From the IMG/VR virus record IMGVR_UViG_3300025147_000003, positions 1-64,000 of that record: a stretch of DNA of 64,000 bases. One strand, 5' to 3'. Below the pieces are notes generated by a model. It was not told where the DNA came from. It did not search any database and was given only the letters and a program-made list of their open reading frames with translations. Origin of the DNA: a virus. Positions 9,099-18,398 of the stretch are shown in pieces (the first letter of the stretch is position 1; each line of letters opens with the position of its first letter). Position numbers and translations under genes: made by a program.

Positions 9099-9247
9099 AC
9101 GTAGACGCGAATTCGGTCATTGATAAATTAGGTAATCAAATCAAAGAAATGGCTAAGGCAATTGCCATTAAGGAATCTCAAATAGAATTACTTAATGCGG
9201 AAATTTCCAGACTTAACGCAGACGGCGAGAAAGATATCAGCGAATAG
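9095..9247 (+). CDS. Small coiled-coil protein
   Basis: A 50-residue helical protein with heptad-like Leu/Ile spacing. Its ATG overlaps the fibre stop (ATGA), with GGGGGAA upstream, so it is translationally coupled to the fibre. It may be a fibre accessory or assembly factor; no family is recognised. Confidence 0.6.
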   Translation: MNVDANSVIDKLGNQIKEMAKAIAIKESQIELLNAEISRLNADGEKDISE

Positions 9248-9284
9248 TTAACATCTTAAATAAAAGAAAGGAGATGCGAATAAA

Positions 9285-11099
9285 TTGCAGTTAAAAATGC
9301 CTTCATTTCAAAATACTTCACGCGAGTTGACTTATTCAGATTTTAGTGGCGGCTTGAATTTGAAAGATTCTCCATCCCTTATTGGTCCTAACTTTTCCCC
9401 ACAAATGCAGAATGTTAGGGTAAGGGATAGAACCATAACTCAACGTCCAGGCTACAGAAAGCTCTACGATACCTCACTTGGTGTTGGTAAAATTATGGGC
9501 TTAGGGACCTATCATAAGTCGGATGGAACAGATTATCGCCTTATTGCACATGGTACCAAGCTTTATACCCAAGATAATAATCTACAACCGGCAGAGATAA
9601 AAAGTGGTCTTACAAATAGTAAGGCTACTTTTTTTACCCTTGCTGATATTTCGTATATGCTCAACGGGGCTAATTATCTCTCGTACAATGGGGTTACTTG
9701 CGTTGATGTAGTTGGTTATGCACCAACTGTTTTGGTTGGTAGGAGTCCTTTGGGTGCGCCAAATGCAGGGGAAGTTTACGAGAACTTCAACCTGATTAGT
9801 TCTGGATTTAAGATTTCGTTTACCGCTGATGGTACGGCCGCCTACACTATTCCGTACACCAACCTTGACTCAGCAACAATGGTAGCTGTGGTCGATGGCG
9901 TAACTAAATTAGAAACAACTGATTTCACTGTCAATCGAGTAACCGGGGTAGTGACGTTTTTAATCGCTCCAATAAAAGGAAACCCTGACAATGTGATTAT
10001 AACTTGTTATAAGGCTTCCCTAGCCCATCCTGAGTATATCAAGAATTGCACGATTGCTGAGGTATATGGTGGCAAGACAAGCGCTACCGTATTCTTTACT
10101 GGTAATCCAAACTTTCCTGACCAAGTATGGCATAGCCGTTTGTATGGAGAAAATTTCAGTCCTGATTACTGGCCTGATGATGCTTGGCAGAAGGTCCCTG
10201 GTAATGTCGTCGGATTAAGTCACTTGTATGATTATCTTCTTGTAATCCATAGCAAGGGACATGGAGCGTTAAGTTATATTGACGGTCCGGGATCTTATCC
10301 CGTGTTCCCCTACGCGGATATTAATAGCGCAAAGGGAAGTAATATCCCAGGGTCAGTTCAGGAAGTTAATAACTCAGTCGTATTTGCGTCTAAGGAACGT
10401 GGCATAATGCAAGCCACTTCAGATACTACCGTTAATAATTTCCTTAGTGTAAATGACTTGAGCGATTTAATCAACAGAAGCGCAGAGGATATAGGATTAG
10501 GCTTGCTTTATGAAACTAATCTTGTAAACGCCGTTTCGTACAACTTCAATGGTTACTACGGCCTTTGCGTCAACGATGTCTGCTATGTTTGGGATTTCAA
10601 GACTAACGCATGGTTGTACGACACAAATATTCCAGCTAGTTGTTTTGCTGTAATAAACGAAACACTTTGCTTTGGTAGTAATGCCGAGGGAATTGTTTAT
10701 CAGTTCGATCCGTTACTATTGAACGATGATGTTACGGCAATTGACGCATGGTATGACACTAGGGAAGAAAATGCCGGTACGCCAACAATGGTCAAGGTTG
10801 TTAATCGCGTTAATCTGGTGGCAAAGCCTATGAGATCTGGTTCGGTGGAGCTGTCCTTCCGTTCACGTCGAAGTAACATGACAGTCGCCTTGAATATGCA
10901 AACGAGCGCATTCAGTTATGCCGAATTCAGCTATAAAAACTTCACTTATAACACTTCATTTTATCCAGTAGTAAAGCGTAAACGTATGGCTAAACGAGCC
11001 AACTACTTTCAATTCAGATTCGGCAATAGCATTTTAGACGAAGGCATGAGCGTAATTTCTTTGCGCGTGGAATTCGACGCAGGAACGGAGATGAGATAA
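9285..11099 (+). CDS. Head-tail closure / packaged DNA stabilisation-like tail protein
   Basis: A 604-residue beta-rich protein beginning with a DFSGGLNLKDSP segment and a RDRTITQRPGYRKL segment, a pattern shared by podovirus tail proteins that plug the portal (P22 gp10-like). The middle has repeated WD-like strands; the C-terminus has the REENAGTPTMVKVVNRV region. TTG start with AAAGGAG upstream. No tape-measure gene exists in the window, which supports a short tail. Confidence 0.6.
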   Translation: MQLKMPSFQNTSRELTYSDFSGGLNLKDSPSLIGPNFSPQMQNVRVRDRTITQRPGYRKLYDTSLGVGKIMGLGTYHKSDGTDYRLIAHGTKLYTQDNNLQPAEIKSGLTNSKATFFTLADISYMLNGANYLSYNGVTCVDVVGYAPTVLVGRSPLGAPNAGEVYENFNLISSGFKISFTADGTAAYTIPYTNLDSATMVAVVDGVTKLETTDFTVNRVTGVVTFLIAPIKGNPDNVIITCYKASLAHPEYIKNCTIAEVYGGKTSATVFFTGNPNFPDQVWHSRLYGENFSPDYWPDDAWQKVPGNVVGLSHLYDYLLVIHSKGHGALSYIDGPGSYPVFPYADINSAKGSNIPGSVQEVNNSVVFASKERGIMQATSDTTVNNFLSVNDLSDLINRSAEDIGLGLLYETNLVNAVSYNFNGYYGLCVNDVCYVWDFKTNAWLYDTNIPASCFAVINETLCFGSNAEGIVYQFDPLLLNDDVTAIDAWYDTREENAGTPTMVKVVNRVNLVAKPMRSGSVELSFRSRRSNMTVALNMQTSAFSYAEFSYKNFTYNTSFYPVVKRKRMAKRANYFQFRFGNSILDEGMSVISLRVEFDAGTEMR

Positions 11100-13486
11100 T
11101 GCCATTTGTAACAAAAGACACTTTCACATTTGACCATACAGCACAACCAGATTATCCAAACTGGATACCTTCTGTAACTAAAACAAATATGCAAGCACCA
11201 AGCGAAGAATTGCGATTAGCCTTAAACGCAGTCGTTAATCTTCTCAACGCTACAGGAGCAGGAGTAAGCGGAGCAAATAATACAGCTATGACTCCAATTC
11301 CTGCTATTGGCACACAGGCTAATGTACAGACCGTAGTAGAAGCGATAGTAACACGACTACAGGCTGTCACGGCTAGTTTAAGCGGTGCAAAGTTTATCGG
11401 GGTAGAAACTATAGCAGGGTTGACAGGCAATGACGTACAAGTACTTCTAACCGCACTAAAGACTTTGGCTGATGGATACAACACGGCTCAAAGTAATGCA
11501 CTAAATGCTCATAAATCAAGTGGAGATCATAGCGGAATATATTATTTAAAAACTGAGATTGATACAGCAATCAATATTCTAAATGGAGTTGATACGGCTC
11601 AATCACTAGCATTGACTACTCATAAGCTAAGCCTAGATCATACTGCTACCAAAATACCCTTTGATAATACCGGAATGACCAAGTTGACAGGAACAACAGT
11701 TCAGCAAGCACTCGCACAAGCCGAAACTGAACTAAAGGCATTTATCGGAGTTAATGCAAATGCCGAAGTTGGTAGTGCTCACATTTCTGCGGTTAAGGCT
11801 AAAACTTTTACCGACCTTGGTGGTAGATTTGAGGAAATTGAGCAGGACCGTCTGTCGGATAAGGCGCAAACTGCGAACTTAACAATTAGTAATACGGGTA
11901 AATTACCGATAAAATCCTATGATATGTCCTATTGGCTAAGACCCATAGACAGAAGGATAATACTCGGGCCAGGTGGATTTTTGATTGCTCGAATGAATAG
12001 CATGTATGATGACATGATAGCCGTCTATGAAAAACAGCAGTACAACAAAAATTATATACATGCTACTGCTGGTTTTTACATTACAGCAATAGCTTATTCG
12101 GATGTTATGAACGGTCGGTTCCTGATGGCAAAAGGTGATGGTTTTATCTATCAATTTAGCAATAGTGGCGCATGGAGTTCAGGCTTGACACTGACTGCCC
12201 CTGCTGTGGTCAATGCTATGTGCATATTTACTTACCCCTGGGCCAGTGCGGTAATTTTAACAACCATGTTTGTCGCATGTGATTCAACCCGGCTCATTTA
12301 TAATCTCAACTATTCTACAGGTGCAGTAAATTATAGTTTCGCTTATCCTACAGGGTTAATTAATGCGTCAGGTATGTGTACCGATGGGTATAGTATTTTT
12401 GTCAGTGATAAGGGCAGCACTGTTTATCGCATCCACACAAAGACAGGCGTAGTGGTAGAAACTATAGTATTGCCCGTGCAATGTGAGGGTGGAATAAGTT
12501 TTTATGATGGTTGTTTGTATGTAGGTGATAGCCGCAAATCTACTGTTTTCGTACTACCTTTGGGTGGAAAGAGTTTGCAAGTTGCAGGGAACCCAAAAGT
12601 AAACCTGACAGTATCCGACTTATTTACAAAGAAAAATATAGGTATATTAGACGGTGCGCAGGAACCTACATGTATCTATGAAAATGGTGTATTTAAGTTA
12701 TGGTGTACGAAAGATGCGTTGCCAAGCATTTATTACGCTACAAGTACAGACGGTATTAATTTTGGCACTGCTACGAAAGTTTTCGGAAATGGTGTAGGTG
12801 GTGAATCAGGATACGCTAGACTATCCTATGTATTTAAAAATGGAACGACATATTACATGGTTTATGCTTCAAATAGTGCAAATACTATTTCCTATGCAAC
12901 CAGTTCGGATGGTATTAACTGGACAAAGCAAGGCGATATATTCACAATAACACAATTAAATTCTGCTGGTTGGGCTGTTGATGCTGGAGCATTGGGTAAT
13001 CTTGGTGTGTATTTTGATGGGTCGCAATGGGTAATGTGGGTAGAGTCTAAGGGTGGTTCTGCTACGTGGAATTTAGGTAGGATAACAAGTCCCGATCTAG
13101 TTACATGGACGATAGATACAGTATGGCCAAGAATAGCACCCTACGAAAAACAAATCGGGCTTGGTGGACCACAGCCATTTCTACATGGTGGAAAACATTA
13201 TATGATTGCACACGAAAGTATGACAGGCTCATTGCCAAGTGTTCCTATTCTGCTATTCTCGAATGACGGATTGAATTGGGGAAAGGCCCCTGCAAATCCA
13301 TTGCTTAATTGGTCTGATGTTTACGAGGTAGACCAAATGGCAGATCCTTGTTTAATTGAAGCAAATGGTAAGTTATATCTTTATTATGCAGCAAATAATA
13401 ATAACCCTGGAAAAGCGACTTTTAAGTTATCGGTTGCAACGGCTGATATTACCTTAGATGGTTTATTGGCTACGATGGGGGTTTAG
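11099..13486 (+). CDS. Tailspike-like protein with glycosidase-type beta-propeller
   Basis: A 795-residue protein. Residues 1 to about 250 are helical, Ala/Thr-rich, with repeated AQSLALTTHK-like segments, probably trimerising and virion-binding. Residues about 280-500 hold a first set of blades. From about 515 there are repeated YATSTDGINF and YATSSDGINW motifs of GH43/GH32-type five-blade propellers. Such folds bind or cut surface glycans, so this is the best receptor-binding candidate. It overlaps the preceding stop by one base. Confidence 0.7.
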   Translation: MPFVTKDTFTFDHTAQPDYPNWIPSVTKTNMQAPSEELRLALNAVVNLLNATGAGVSGANNTAMTPIPAIGTQANVQTVVEAIVTRLQAVTASLSGAKFIGVETIAGLTGNDVQVLLTALKTLADGYNTAQSNALNAHKSSGDHSGIYYLKTEIDTAINILNGVDTAQSLALTTHKLSLDHTATKIPFDNTGMTKLTGTTVQQALAQAETELKAFIGVNANAEVGSAHISAVKAKTFTDLGGRFEEIEQDRLSDKAQTANLTISNTGKLPIKSYDMSYWLRPIDRRIILGPGGFLIARMNSMYDDMIAVYEKQQYNKNYIHATAGFYITAIAYSDVMNGRFLMAKGDGFIYQFSNSGAWSSGLTLTAPAVVNAMCIFTYPWASAVILTTMFVACDSTRLIYNLNYSTGAVNYSFAYPTGLINASGMCTDGYSIFVSDKGSTVYRIHTKTGVVVETIVLPVQCEGGISFYDGCLYVGDSRKSTVFVLPLGGKSLQVAGNPKVNLTVSDLFTKKNIGILDGAQEPTCIYENGVFKLWCTKDALPSIYYATSTDGINFGTATKVFGNGVGGESGYARLSYVFKNGTTYYMVYASNSANTISYATSSDGINWTKQGDIFTITQLNSAGWAVDAGALGNLGVYFDGSQWVMWVESKGGSATWNLGRITSPDLVTWTIDTVWPRIAPYEKQIGLGGPQPFLHGGKHYMIAHESMTGSLPSVPILLFSNDGLNWGKAPANPLLNWSDVYEVDQMADPCLIEANGKLYLYYAANNNNPGKATFKLSVATADITLDGLLATMGV

Positions 13487-13527
13487 TTCGTATTTGACGC
13501 ATGATGCGCAATAATACAATTCAAACG

Positions 13528-13553
13528 AGAGAGGATAAAACCTCTCTTTTCTT
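13528..13553 (+). terminator. Rho-independent terminator
   Basis: Perfect stem AGAGAGG/CCTCTCT with loop ATAAAA, followed by TTTCTT. Confidence 0.75.
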
Positions 13554-13577
13554 ATATCTGAAAAAGGAGTTGAGACA

Positions 13578-13598
13578 ATGACTTTACTTAGTAGATAA
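13578..13598 (+). other. Six-codon micro-ORF with strong ribosome binding site
   Basis: ATG, five codons and TAA, eight bases after AAAAGGAG. It may be the broken start of a gene displaced by the inserted HNH gene, or a leader peptide. Nothing else supports it. Confidence 0.25.
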
Positions 13599-13614
13599 TA
13601 ACCCTAAATTATGG

Positions 13615-13714
13615 TACAATATAGGGAGTGGGATAGTGTTGCAACACGACAAGCGAGTTTCCCAACTTGCTTCCCACCTTGTAAATGGGACAAATACGAG
13701 GGAGGTATTTTTTT
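13615..13714 (+). ncRNA. Structured 5' leader, three-way junction RNA (copy A)
   Basis: An extended -10 box (TGGTACAAT) is followed within eight bases by stem P1 (GTGGGA 13628-13633 with TCCCAC 13672-13677). Inside are hairpin P2 (GTGT/ACAC, 13636-13647) and hairpin P3 (8 bp, 13652-13659 with 13664-13671). The P3 loop TCCC can pair with GGGA at 13687-13690 outside P1, giving a pseudoknot. Next come a six-bp stem (AAATAC/GTATTT) holding the GGGAGG site in its loop, and a run of seven T. This resembles aptamer plus expression platform. Confidence 0.5.
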
Positions 13715-13717
13715 CTT

Positions 13718-14425
13718 ATGAAAAACTGTTCAATATGCGGTAATTTATACCCTTTGACTAGCGAAAACTTCCAGAAGGACAGGAGTAGAAAGGACGGATT
13801 TAGGAGGGAATGTAAAAAGTGTTTTTCAATAAGAGCAAAAATAAGCAAGCAGAAAAACAAGGTTAAAAATCAGGCTACTGTAAAGATATGGAGAGAGTCC
13901 AATAAGGAAACTATAGCAGAAAAACTAAAGATATATACACAAAAAAACAGAGAAAAAATCTCCAGAAGGTCTAAGGAATATCAGATAAGTCATAGAGAAC
14001 AAATTTTAAGACATAGGGAAGAAAACAAAGGGGCCAATAAAATAACCGATAGGATATGGTTACTAAAAAATAAAGATAAAGTACGTGTAAGCCGCCAAAT
14101 GCGCAGGGCTAGAGTACGTGATCTACCTCATACCCTAACAGCTAAACAATGGGGAAGAATACAACAAGATTTTAATGGGCAGTGTGCCTATTGCGGTGAA
14201 ACTAAAAAATTAACGATAGAACATTTCATACCTTTAAGCAAACAAGGAGAACTGACCATAAACAATGTATTGCCTATCTGCTTATCTTGTAACTGTTCAA
14301 GAAATAACAACGATTTCACAGAATGGTTTTTAAGACAGAGTTTCTATAATAAGAAACGAGAAACTAATATTTATAAATACCTAGGGTACGCCAACAATGG
14401 AAATCAACAGCTATCCTTAATGTAA
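13718..14425 (+). CDS. HNH homing endonuclease
   Basis: A 235-residue nuclease. The N-terminal zinc finger (CSICGNLYP and CKKC) and Lys/Arg-rich helices bind DNA. The C-terminal HNH core has CAYCGE, IEHFIPLSK and LPICLSCNCSRNN, that is, both zinc CxxC pairs and the His-Asn-His residues. I chose ATG 13718 because GGGAGG lies before it; an upstream in-frame start would fall in the structured leader. It sits alone between two terminators in the virion region, as an inserted selfish gene does. Confidence 0.8.
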   Translation: MKNCSICGNLYPLTSENFQKDRSRKDGFRRECKKCFSIRAKISKQKNKVKNQATVKIWRESNKETIAEKLKIYTQKNREKISRRSKEYQISHREQILRHREENKGANKITDRIWLLKNKDKVRVSRQMRRARVRDLPHTLTAKQWGRIQQDFNGQCAYCGETKKLTIEHFIPLSKQGELTINNVLPICLSCNCSRNNNDFTEWFLRQSFYNKKRETNIYKYLGYANNGNQQLSLM

Positions 14426-14433
14426 CCAAATCT

Positions 14434-14462
14434 GACATCGTATTTATACGATGTCTTTTCTT
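14434..14462 (+). terminator. Rho-independent terminator
   Basis: Perfect nine-bp stem GACATCGTA/TACGATGTC followed by TTTTCTT, after the HNH gene. Confidence 0.8.
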
Positions 14463-14485
14463 ATGCCGTAGAAAGGATGATAAAT

Positions 14486-15649
14486 ATGGCAGTATATGGA
14501 TTACAAGCAGACCAGGAGCTAAATAAGGGTTCTCAGTTGTATATACCAGGACAAACAAAGATGAATGCAGGAGATGTCTTTCTGGGAGGCGCAGGAACAG
14601 GCGTAACGGACGCAATGATTGGTCCAGCCACTCGTGTAGCGGGAGATACTAGGCTTGGTACTCAATCTGCCTACAATGCTTATCAAGCTAATAATATTAA
14701 TAATGCGTCTTCCGTCCCTAGCACAACGGTTACACCTACTCCTGCAATCGTGACCGATACGACTTCAACCCAAGCTGATGCAATAAAGGCAGCTCAGTCA
14801 GCAGCGGCAGCTACCACGAAGGCGGCATATGATAATCAGCTTGCAGCTCAAATAGGAACATATGCCACACAAAGGGCGGCTATACCGGGACAAACTACTG
14901 TAGCAAATAACCAAGCGTCCTCACAGGGGATGGTAAACGCTGACCACATTAGAAATGCGTTATCTCAAATGGGATTACTGCAATCAGGTGAATCAGCATC
15001 ACAACAGCTTACTAATGATGTAGGAACAGCGAGTAATATCAACGCAAACAATCTTCAAGAACAAGCACTTGACGCGGGTTTTGCTGACAAGATAGCTACA
15101 GCTCAGGCTCAAAGCGCGATTGACTACAATGCAGCGGTTAGGCAACAACAGTCTACAGATAATCAAAATACGCAATGGCAACAATCATTCGACCAACAGA
15201 AAGCACAAGATGCAGCTAATAATGCATTTAACCAAAGTCAATTCGACAATTACTGGCATGGGACTGATTACAATAATGGCGTTGCGCAAACTCCTACTAC
15301 ATCAAACGATACGTATGGTTTTCAGGCTGACGTTAACGCAAATCCAGGGAAGAACATACGGCTATATGTGCCAGGACAGACTCAAATGGGTGCAGGTGAT
15401 GTATTCCTCGGAGGCACAGCAGTATTAAGCAATGACAAACTTAACGGTGCACAGAGAGTATGGGGTAATAACAGACAAGACACTGCCAAAGAATATACTA
15501 AATATTTAGAACAGCGAAACTCAGCATCACCAGCCGCGTTACCTTCTTCGCTCGCTTATCAATACCCTGGTGCAACGAATGTAGTTAAGACAGCCAATGG
15601 CTACAATTTTACTTCCTCTACTGGTAGTCCTGTTTATTATGTACCTTAA
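14486..15649 (+). CDS. Ejection protein 1 with duplicated YGLQAD module
   Basis: A 387-residue, Ala/Gln/Asn-rich helical protein likely injected into the host with the DNA. Residues 1-55 and again about 270-335 carry one module: YGLQAD, then PGQT, then DVFLGG, then a TRVxGD/WG segment. The same module opens the next two virion genes. The middle is low-complexity and helical. The start is ATG 14486, matching the MAIYGL starts of its paralogues, with GAAAGG upstream. It has no enzymatic domain. Confidence 0.65.
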   Translation: MAVYGLQADQELNKGSQLYIPGQTKMNAGDVFLGGAGTGVTDAMIGPATRVAGDTRLGTQSAYNAYQANNINNASSVPSTTVTPTPAIVTDTTSTQADAIKAAQSAAAATTKAAYDNQLAAQIGTYATQRAAIPGQTTVANNQASSQGMVNADHIRNALSQMGLLQSGESASQQLTNDVGTASNINANNLQEQALDAGFADKIATAQAQSAIDYNAAVRQQQSTDNQNTQWQQSFDQQKAQDAANNAFNQSQFDNYWHGTDYNNGVAQTPTTSNDTYGFQADVNANPGKNIRLYVPGQTQMGAGDVFLGGTAVLSNDKLNGAQRVWGNNRQDTAKEYTKYLEQRNSASPAALPSSLAYQYPGATNVVKTANGYNFTSSTGSPVYYVP

Positions 15650-15674
15650 TAAGGGGGCTTCGGCTCTCTTATTT
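15648..15674. terminator. Convergent terminator
   Basis: AATAAG/CTTATT stem around GGGGCTTCGGCT between the convergent ejection and RHH genes; it contains both stop codons. Confidence 0.5.
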
Positions 15675-15797
15675 GGTCTTCTTCCAGAGTTCTAGGCTCT
15701 CCCTAACTGCAACTTGAAACTCCATCTCCTTGTTGATGCAAATTATCTTAATTTCCTTAATCAGTTCTTCTGGCAAACGTACTGTGACAGCCTTCAT
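15669..15797 (-). CDS. Ribbon-helix-helix repressor paired with homing gene (module 2)
   Basis: A 42-residue CopG/Arc-type protein: strand MKAVTVRLPEE, two helices, basic end. It has AAGAAGGAA before the ATG and is divergent from the nuclease gene at 15883, with a shared promoter region. It is too short for other functions and typical of autoregulating repressors. Its sequence differs from the module 1 and 3 repressors, so the pairing seems to have arisen more than once or diverged strongly. Confidence 0.7.
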   Translation of the reverse strand: MKAVTVRLPEELIKEIKIICINKEMEFQVAVRESLELWKKTK

Positions 15798-15826
15798 AAT
15801 TATTCCTTCTTTCTTGTATTAATATA

Positions 15827-15855
15827 TTGCAGTATTGCTAGTAATATGATACAAT
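15827..15855 (+). promoter_or_regulatory. Promoter of homing endonuclease gene (module 2)
   Basis: TTGCAG, 17 bases, TACAAT. Repeated TATTGCWAGTA-like segments overlap it and could be the RHH operator. Confidence 0.65.
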
Positions 15856-15882
15856 TATACTAGATGAGAAGGAGATGGTCAA

Positions 15883-17349
15883 GTGCTACTTACAGAAAAG
15901 GTTACCATGAAATGGAATGCTAGGACAAAAAGGCATTATGAAGAAAAGGGATACATTTTTACAAATTTTGGAGATAGGTTCGATGTTAAAGTAGGAGACT
16001 TAAGCTCCGGATCCAGTTTATTAGTTGAGTATGAATGTAGCGGGTGCAGGGAGACAATGAAAATAGGTTGGAGGGATTACAGAAAATGTACAAAGAAGGA
16101 TGAGAGCCATTATTGCCAGAAATGTTCTAGGGCAGGTTTCATAAAATGGGTCTCGTTTTACGACTGGTGTCACGACAACTTATCAGACAAAGAGGCAGAC
16201 GAAATAATATTGCGTTGGGATAACGATATGAATGTTGATAACCTTGGAAACAAGATAACTCCTAAGGACATTTCTCATGGTTCATATAAGACTTATTGGT
16301 TCAAATGCCTAGAGCACGTAGACCATATGCCGGAACAAAAGAGGATTCATGATTTTACCTCTAACGGGCAAACAGGGAGTATTAAGTGTAATCTGTGTAA
16401 AACAATATCGGTAACTCATCCTCATTTTATAAAATACTTAGTAAACAAGGAGGATGCATTAAGATGTTCCATCGGATCACACAAACAAATTCCTGTAAAA
16501 TGCCCCAATTGTGGATATGAAAAGAGTATGGATATTCATATATTGGCAAGATCGGGTTTTGGTTGTACTAAATGCTCCGATGGTTTCTCATACCCAGAGA
16601 AATTTATTCTTAACGTGTTAGAACAGATTGGGGTTAGCTTCAGACCGCAGTTATCAAAAACTATGTTCAGCTGGTGCAAAAATTATTTATATGACTTTTA
16701 TTTAGACAACACAAATTGCATCATCGAGACTCATGGTTCACAGCACTACGAGGATGTCAGGGGGGGCAACTGGGGGACATTGAGCGAAATACACGATAAC
16801 GATAATCACAAGGAACAGGTTGCTAGGAAGAATGGAATTAACAATTATATAATCTTAGATTGCAGATACTCTAATATCGATTTCATTAAAAATGGCATAT
16901 TAAAAAGCGTTTTACCGAAACTTTTAGGATTTAAGGAATCTGATATTAATTGGCTAAAATGTCATGGGTCTGCATGCTCAAGCATGGTTAAGCAAACATG
17001 TGACTTATGGAATGATGGAACTGAAAATACATCTAAGATAGCAGAGAAACTAGGTGTATCTCGAGGAACTGTTATTAGATATTTAAAGCAAGGAGCTATG
17101 TCTGGATGGTGTGACTACAGCCCTGGGGACCAGATGAAAAAAGTATACACGTTAATGCGGGCAACACCAGCAATCAATAGAAGGAAGGCAATTTGCTTAA
17201 CAACAGGAGAGGTTTTCAGCTCTCAGTATGATGCTAGTAAAAAATATGGCGCATGGGATGTATCAAAATGTTGTAAGGGTAAAAGATCCCATAGCGGATT
17301 TCATCCGGAAACGGGAGAGAAGCTTGAGTGGGCATATTGTGAGGATTAG
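15883..17349 (+). CDS. Homing endonuclease, PD-(D/E)xK/EDxHD type
   Basis: A 488-residue multi-domain nuclease. Zinc ribbons lie at CSGCR, CQKCS, CNLC, CPNCG and CTKC. The nuclease core from about residue 240 has YPEKFILNVL, YDFYLDN, ETHGSQHYED and a DNxHKEQVARKNG segment, the pattern of EDxHD-type phage homing nucleases and vsr-like folds. Then come an HTH (SKIAEKLGVSRGTVIRYL) and a C-terminal NUMOD/IENR1-like repeat (AICLTTGEVF to GFHPETGE) for DNA binding. GTG start after AAGGAG. It lies inside the ejection gene cluster and is flanked by hairpins. Confidence 0.75.
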   Translation: MLLTEKVTMKWNARTKRHYEEKGYIFTNFGDRFDVKVGDLSSGSSLLVEYECSGCRETMKIGWRDYRKCTKKDESHYCQKCSRAGFIKWVSFYDWCHDNLSDKEADEIILRWDNDMNVDNLGNKITPKDISHGSYKTYWFKCLEHVDHMPEQKRIHDFTSNGQTGSIKCNLCKTISVTHPHFIKYLVNKEDALRCSIGSHKQIPVKCPNCGYEKSMDIHILARSGFGCTKCSDGFSYPEKFILNVLEQIGVSFRPQLSKTMFSWCKNYLYDFYLDNTNCIIETHGSQHYEDVRGGNWGTLSEIHDNDNHKEQVARKNGINNYIILDCRYSNIDFIKNGILKSVLPKLLGFKESDINWLKCHGSACSSMVKQTCDLWNDGTENTSKIAEKLGVSRGTVIRYLKQGAMSGWCDYSPGDQMKKVYTLMRATPAINRRKAICLTTGEVFSSQYDASKKYGAWDVSKCCKGKRSHSGFHPETGEKLEWAYCED

Positions 17350-17386
17350 CGTATGGACAATGGACCATACTAATTATGTTTTCGCC

Positions 17387-17414
17387 GACACTATACTTGT
17401 ATAGTGTCTTTTCT
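17387..17414 (+). terminator. Rho-independent terminator
   Basis: Perfect nine-bp stem GACACTATA/TATAGTGTC, loop CTTG, followed by TTTTCTT. A second hairpin (GTATGG/CCATAC, 17351-17370) lies just upstream. Confidence 0.8.
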
Positions 17415-17440
17415 TATGCCGATAGAAAGGATGATGTAAT

Positions 17441-18385
17441 TTGGCTATATACGGGCTTGCGGCAGACGTAGCCCAAAATCCAACACGGAACGTTAATCTC
17501 TATGTACCCGGCCAAACTAAGCTCACCACACAAGACATATTTCTAGGGGGGCCTTCTACGGGCGTAACCGATGCCAACCTAAATGGATCGACTCGTATCT
17601 TCGGAAGCGACCGTTCTAAAACTGCTCAAGCCCTTACTGACTACACACAGAGCTTACCCTCTCAGATTAGAGCTGCAATAGCAACTAATGGCGGGTATAG
17701 GATAGATGCGAGCAGAGGAACGCCATCTCTAGCTAGACAAGCTATGGAAATTGGCCAAGCGCAAAACTCGGTGGCTAATAATCTAGCCAGAAATACCTTT
17801 GACCACAATGTTGCTCAGGACAATTTCGCTAATGAGTACAATGTCGGAAACATGATGGGGAATTACAGGGGATTGAGCACATTATCCAAGCGTTCACAAG
17901 ACATACAGAATGCTCAGGCAAAAGCTTCTCTGGCTCAGAGCGAGTCTCAGTATGGCAGAACATTAGCATCTGATAATGCAAATAAATCAGCAGACCGATC
18001 TGTGGCTCAACAAAATGCTGATACGGCATCAGGTAAAGTAAGCGGTAATGTATCGTCATGGCTCCAACAAGCATTACAGGCAACGGGACAAGATGCTAGT
18101 GTACTGCCATATTTAGCAACAATTGTACAGCATGAAAGCTCAGGTAATCCCGCCGCCATCAATAATTGGGATTCAAATGCTAAGGCTGGACATCCATCTA
18201 AGGGGTTGATGCAGACCATCGACTCAACATTTTCTAAGTACGCTATGGCCGGTCACAAGGACATCTGGAACCCTGTAGACAATGCAATCGCGGCTATCAA
18301 TTATGCCGTTTCTCGATACGGTAGCCTTGGAAATGTCCCTGGCATTAAGAGCCTAAAAAACGGTGGTAAATATATAGGATACTAA
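17441..18385 (+). CDS. Ejection protein 2 with lytic transglycosylase domain
   Basis: A 314-residue protein. Residues 1-60 are the YGLxAD/PGQT/FLGG module. About 70-200 is a helical region shared with the next gene (SRGTPS, RQAMEIGQAQ, NEYNVGNMMG). About 205-314 is a soluble lytic transglycosylase domain: catalytic Glu in HESSGNP, then GLMQTI and NYAVSRYGS. It probably opens a local hole in peptidoglycan during DNA ejection. TTG start after GAAAGG, matching the MAIYGL starts of its paralogues. Confidence 0.8.
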   Translation: MAIYGLAADVAQNPTRNVNLYVPGQTKLTTQDIFLGGPSTGVTDANLNGSTRIFGSDRSKTAQALTDYTQSLPSQIRAAIATNGGYRIDASRGTPSLARQAMEIGQAQNSVANNLARNTFDHNVAQDNFANEYNVGNMMGNYRGLSTLSKRSQDIQNAQAKASLAQSESQYGRTLASDNANKSADRSVAQQNADTASGKVSGNVSSWLQQALQATGQDASVLPYLATIVQHESSGNPAAINNWDSNAKAGHPSKGLMQTIDSTFSKYAMAGHKDIWNPVDNAIAAINYAVSRYGSLGNVPGIKSLKNGGKYIGY

Positions 18386-18398
18386 AGGAGGTTGCTTC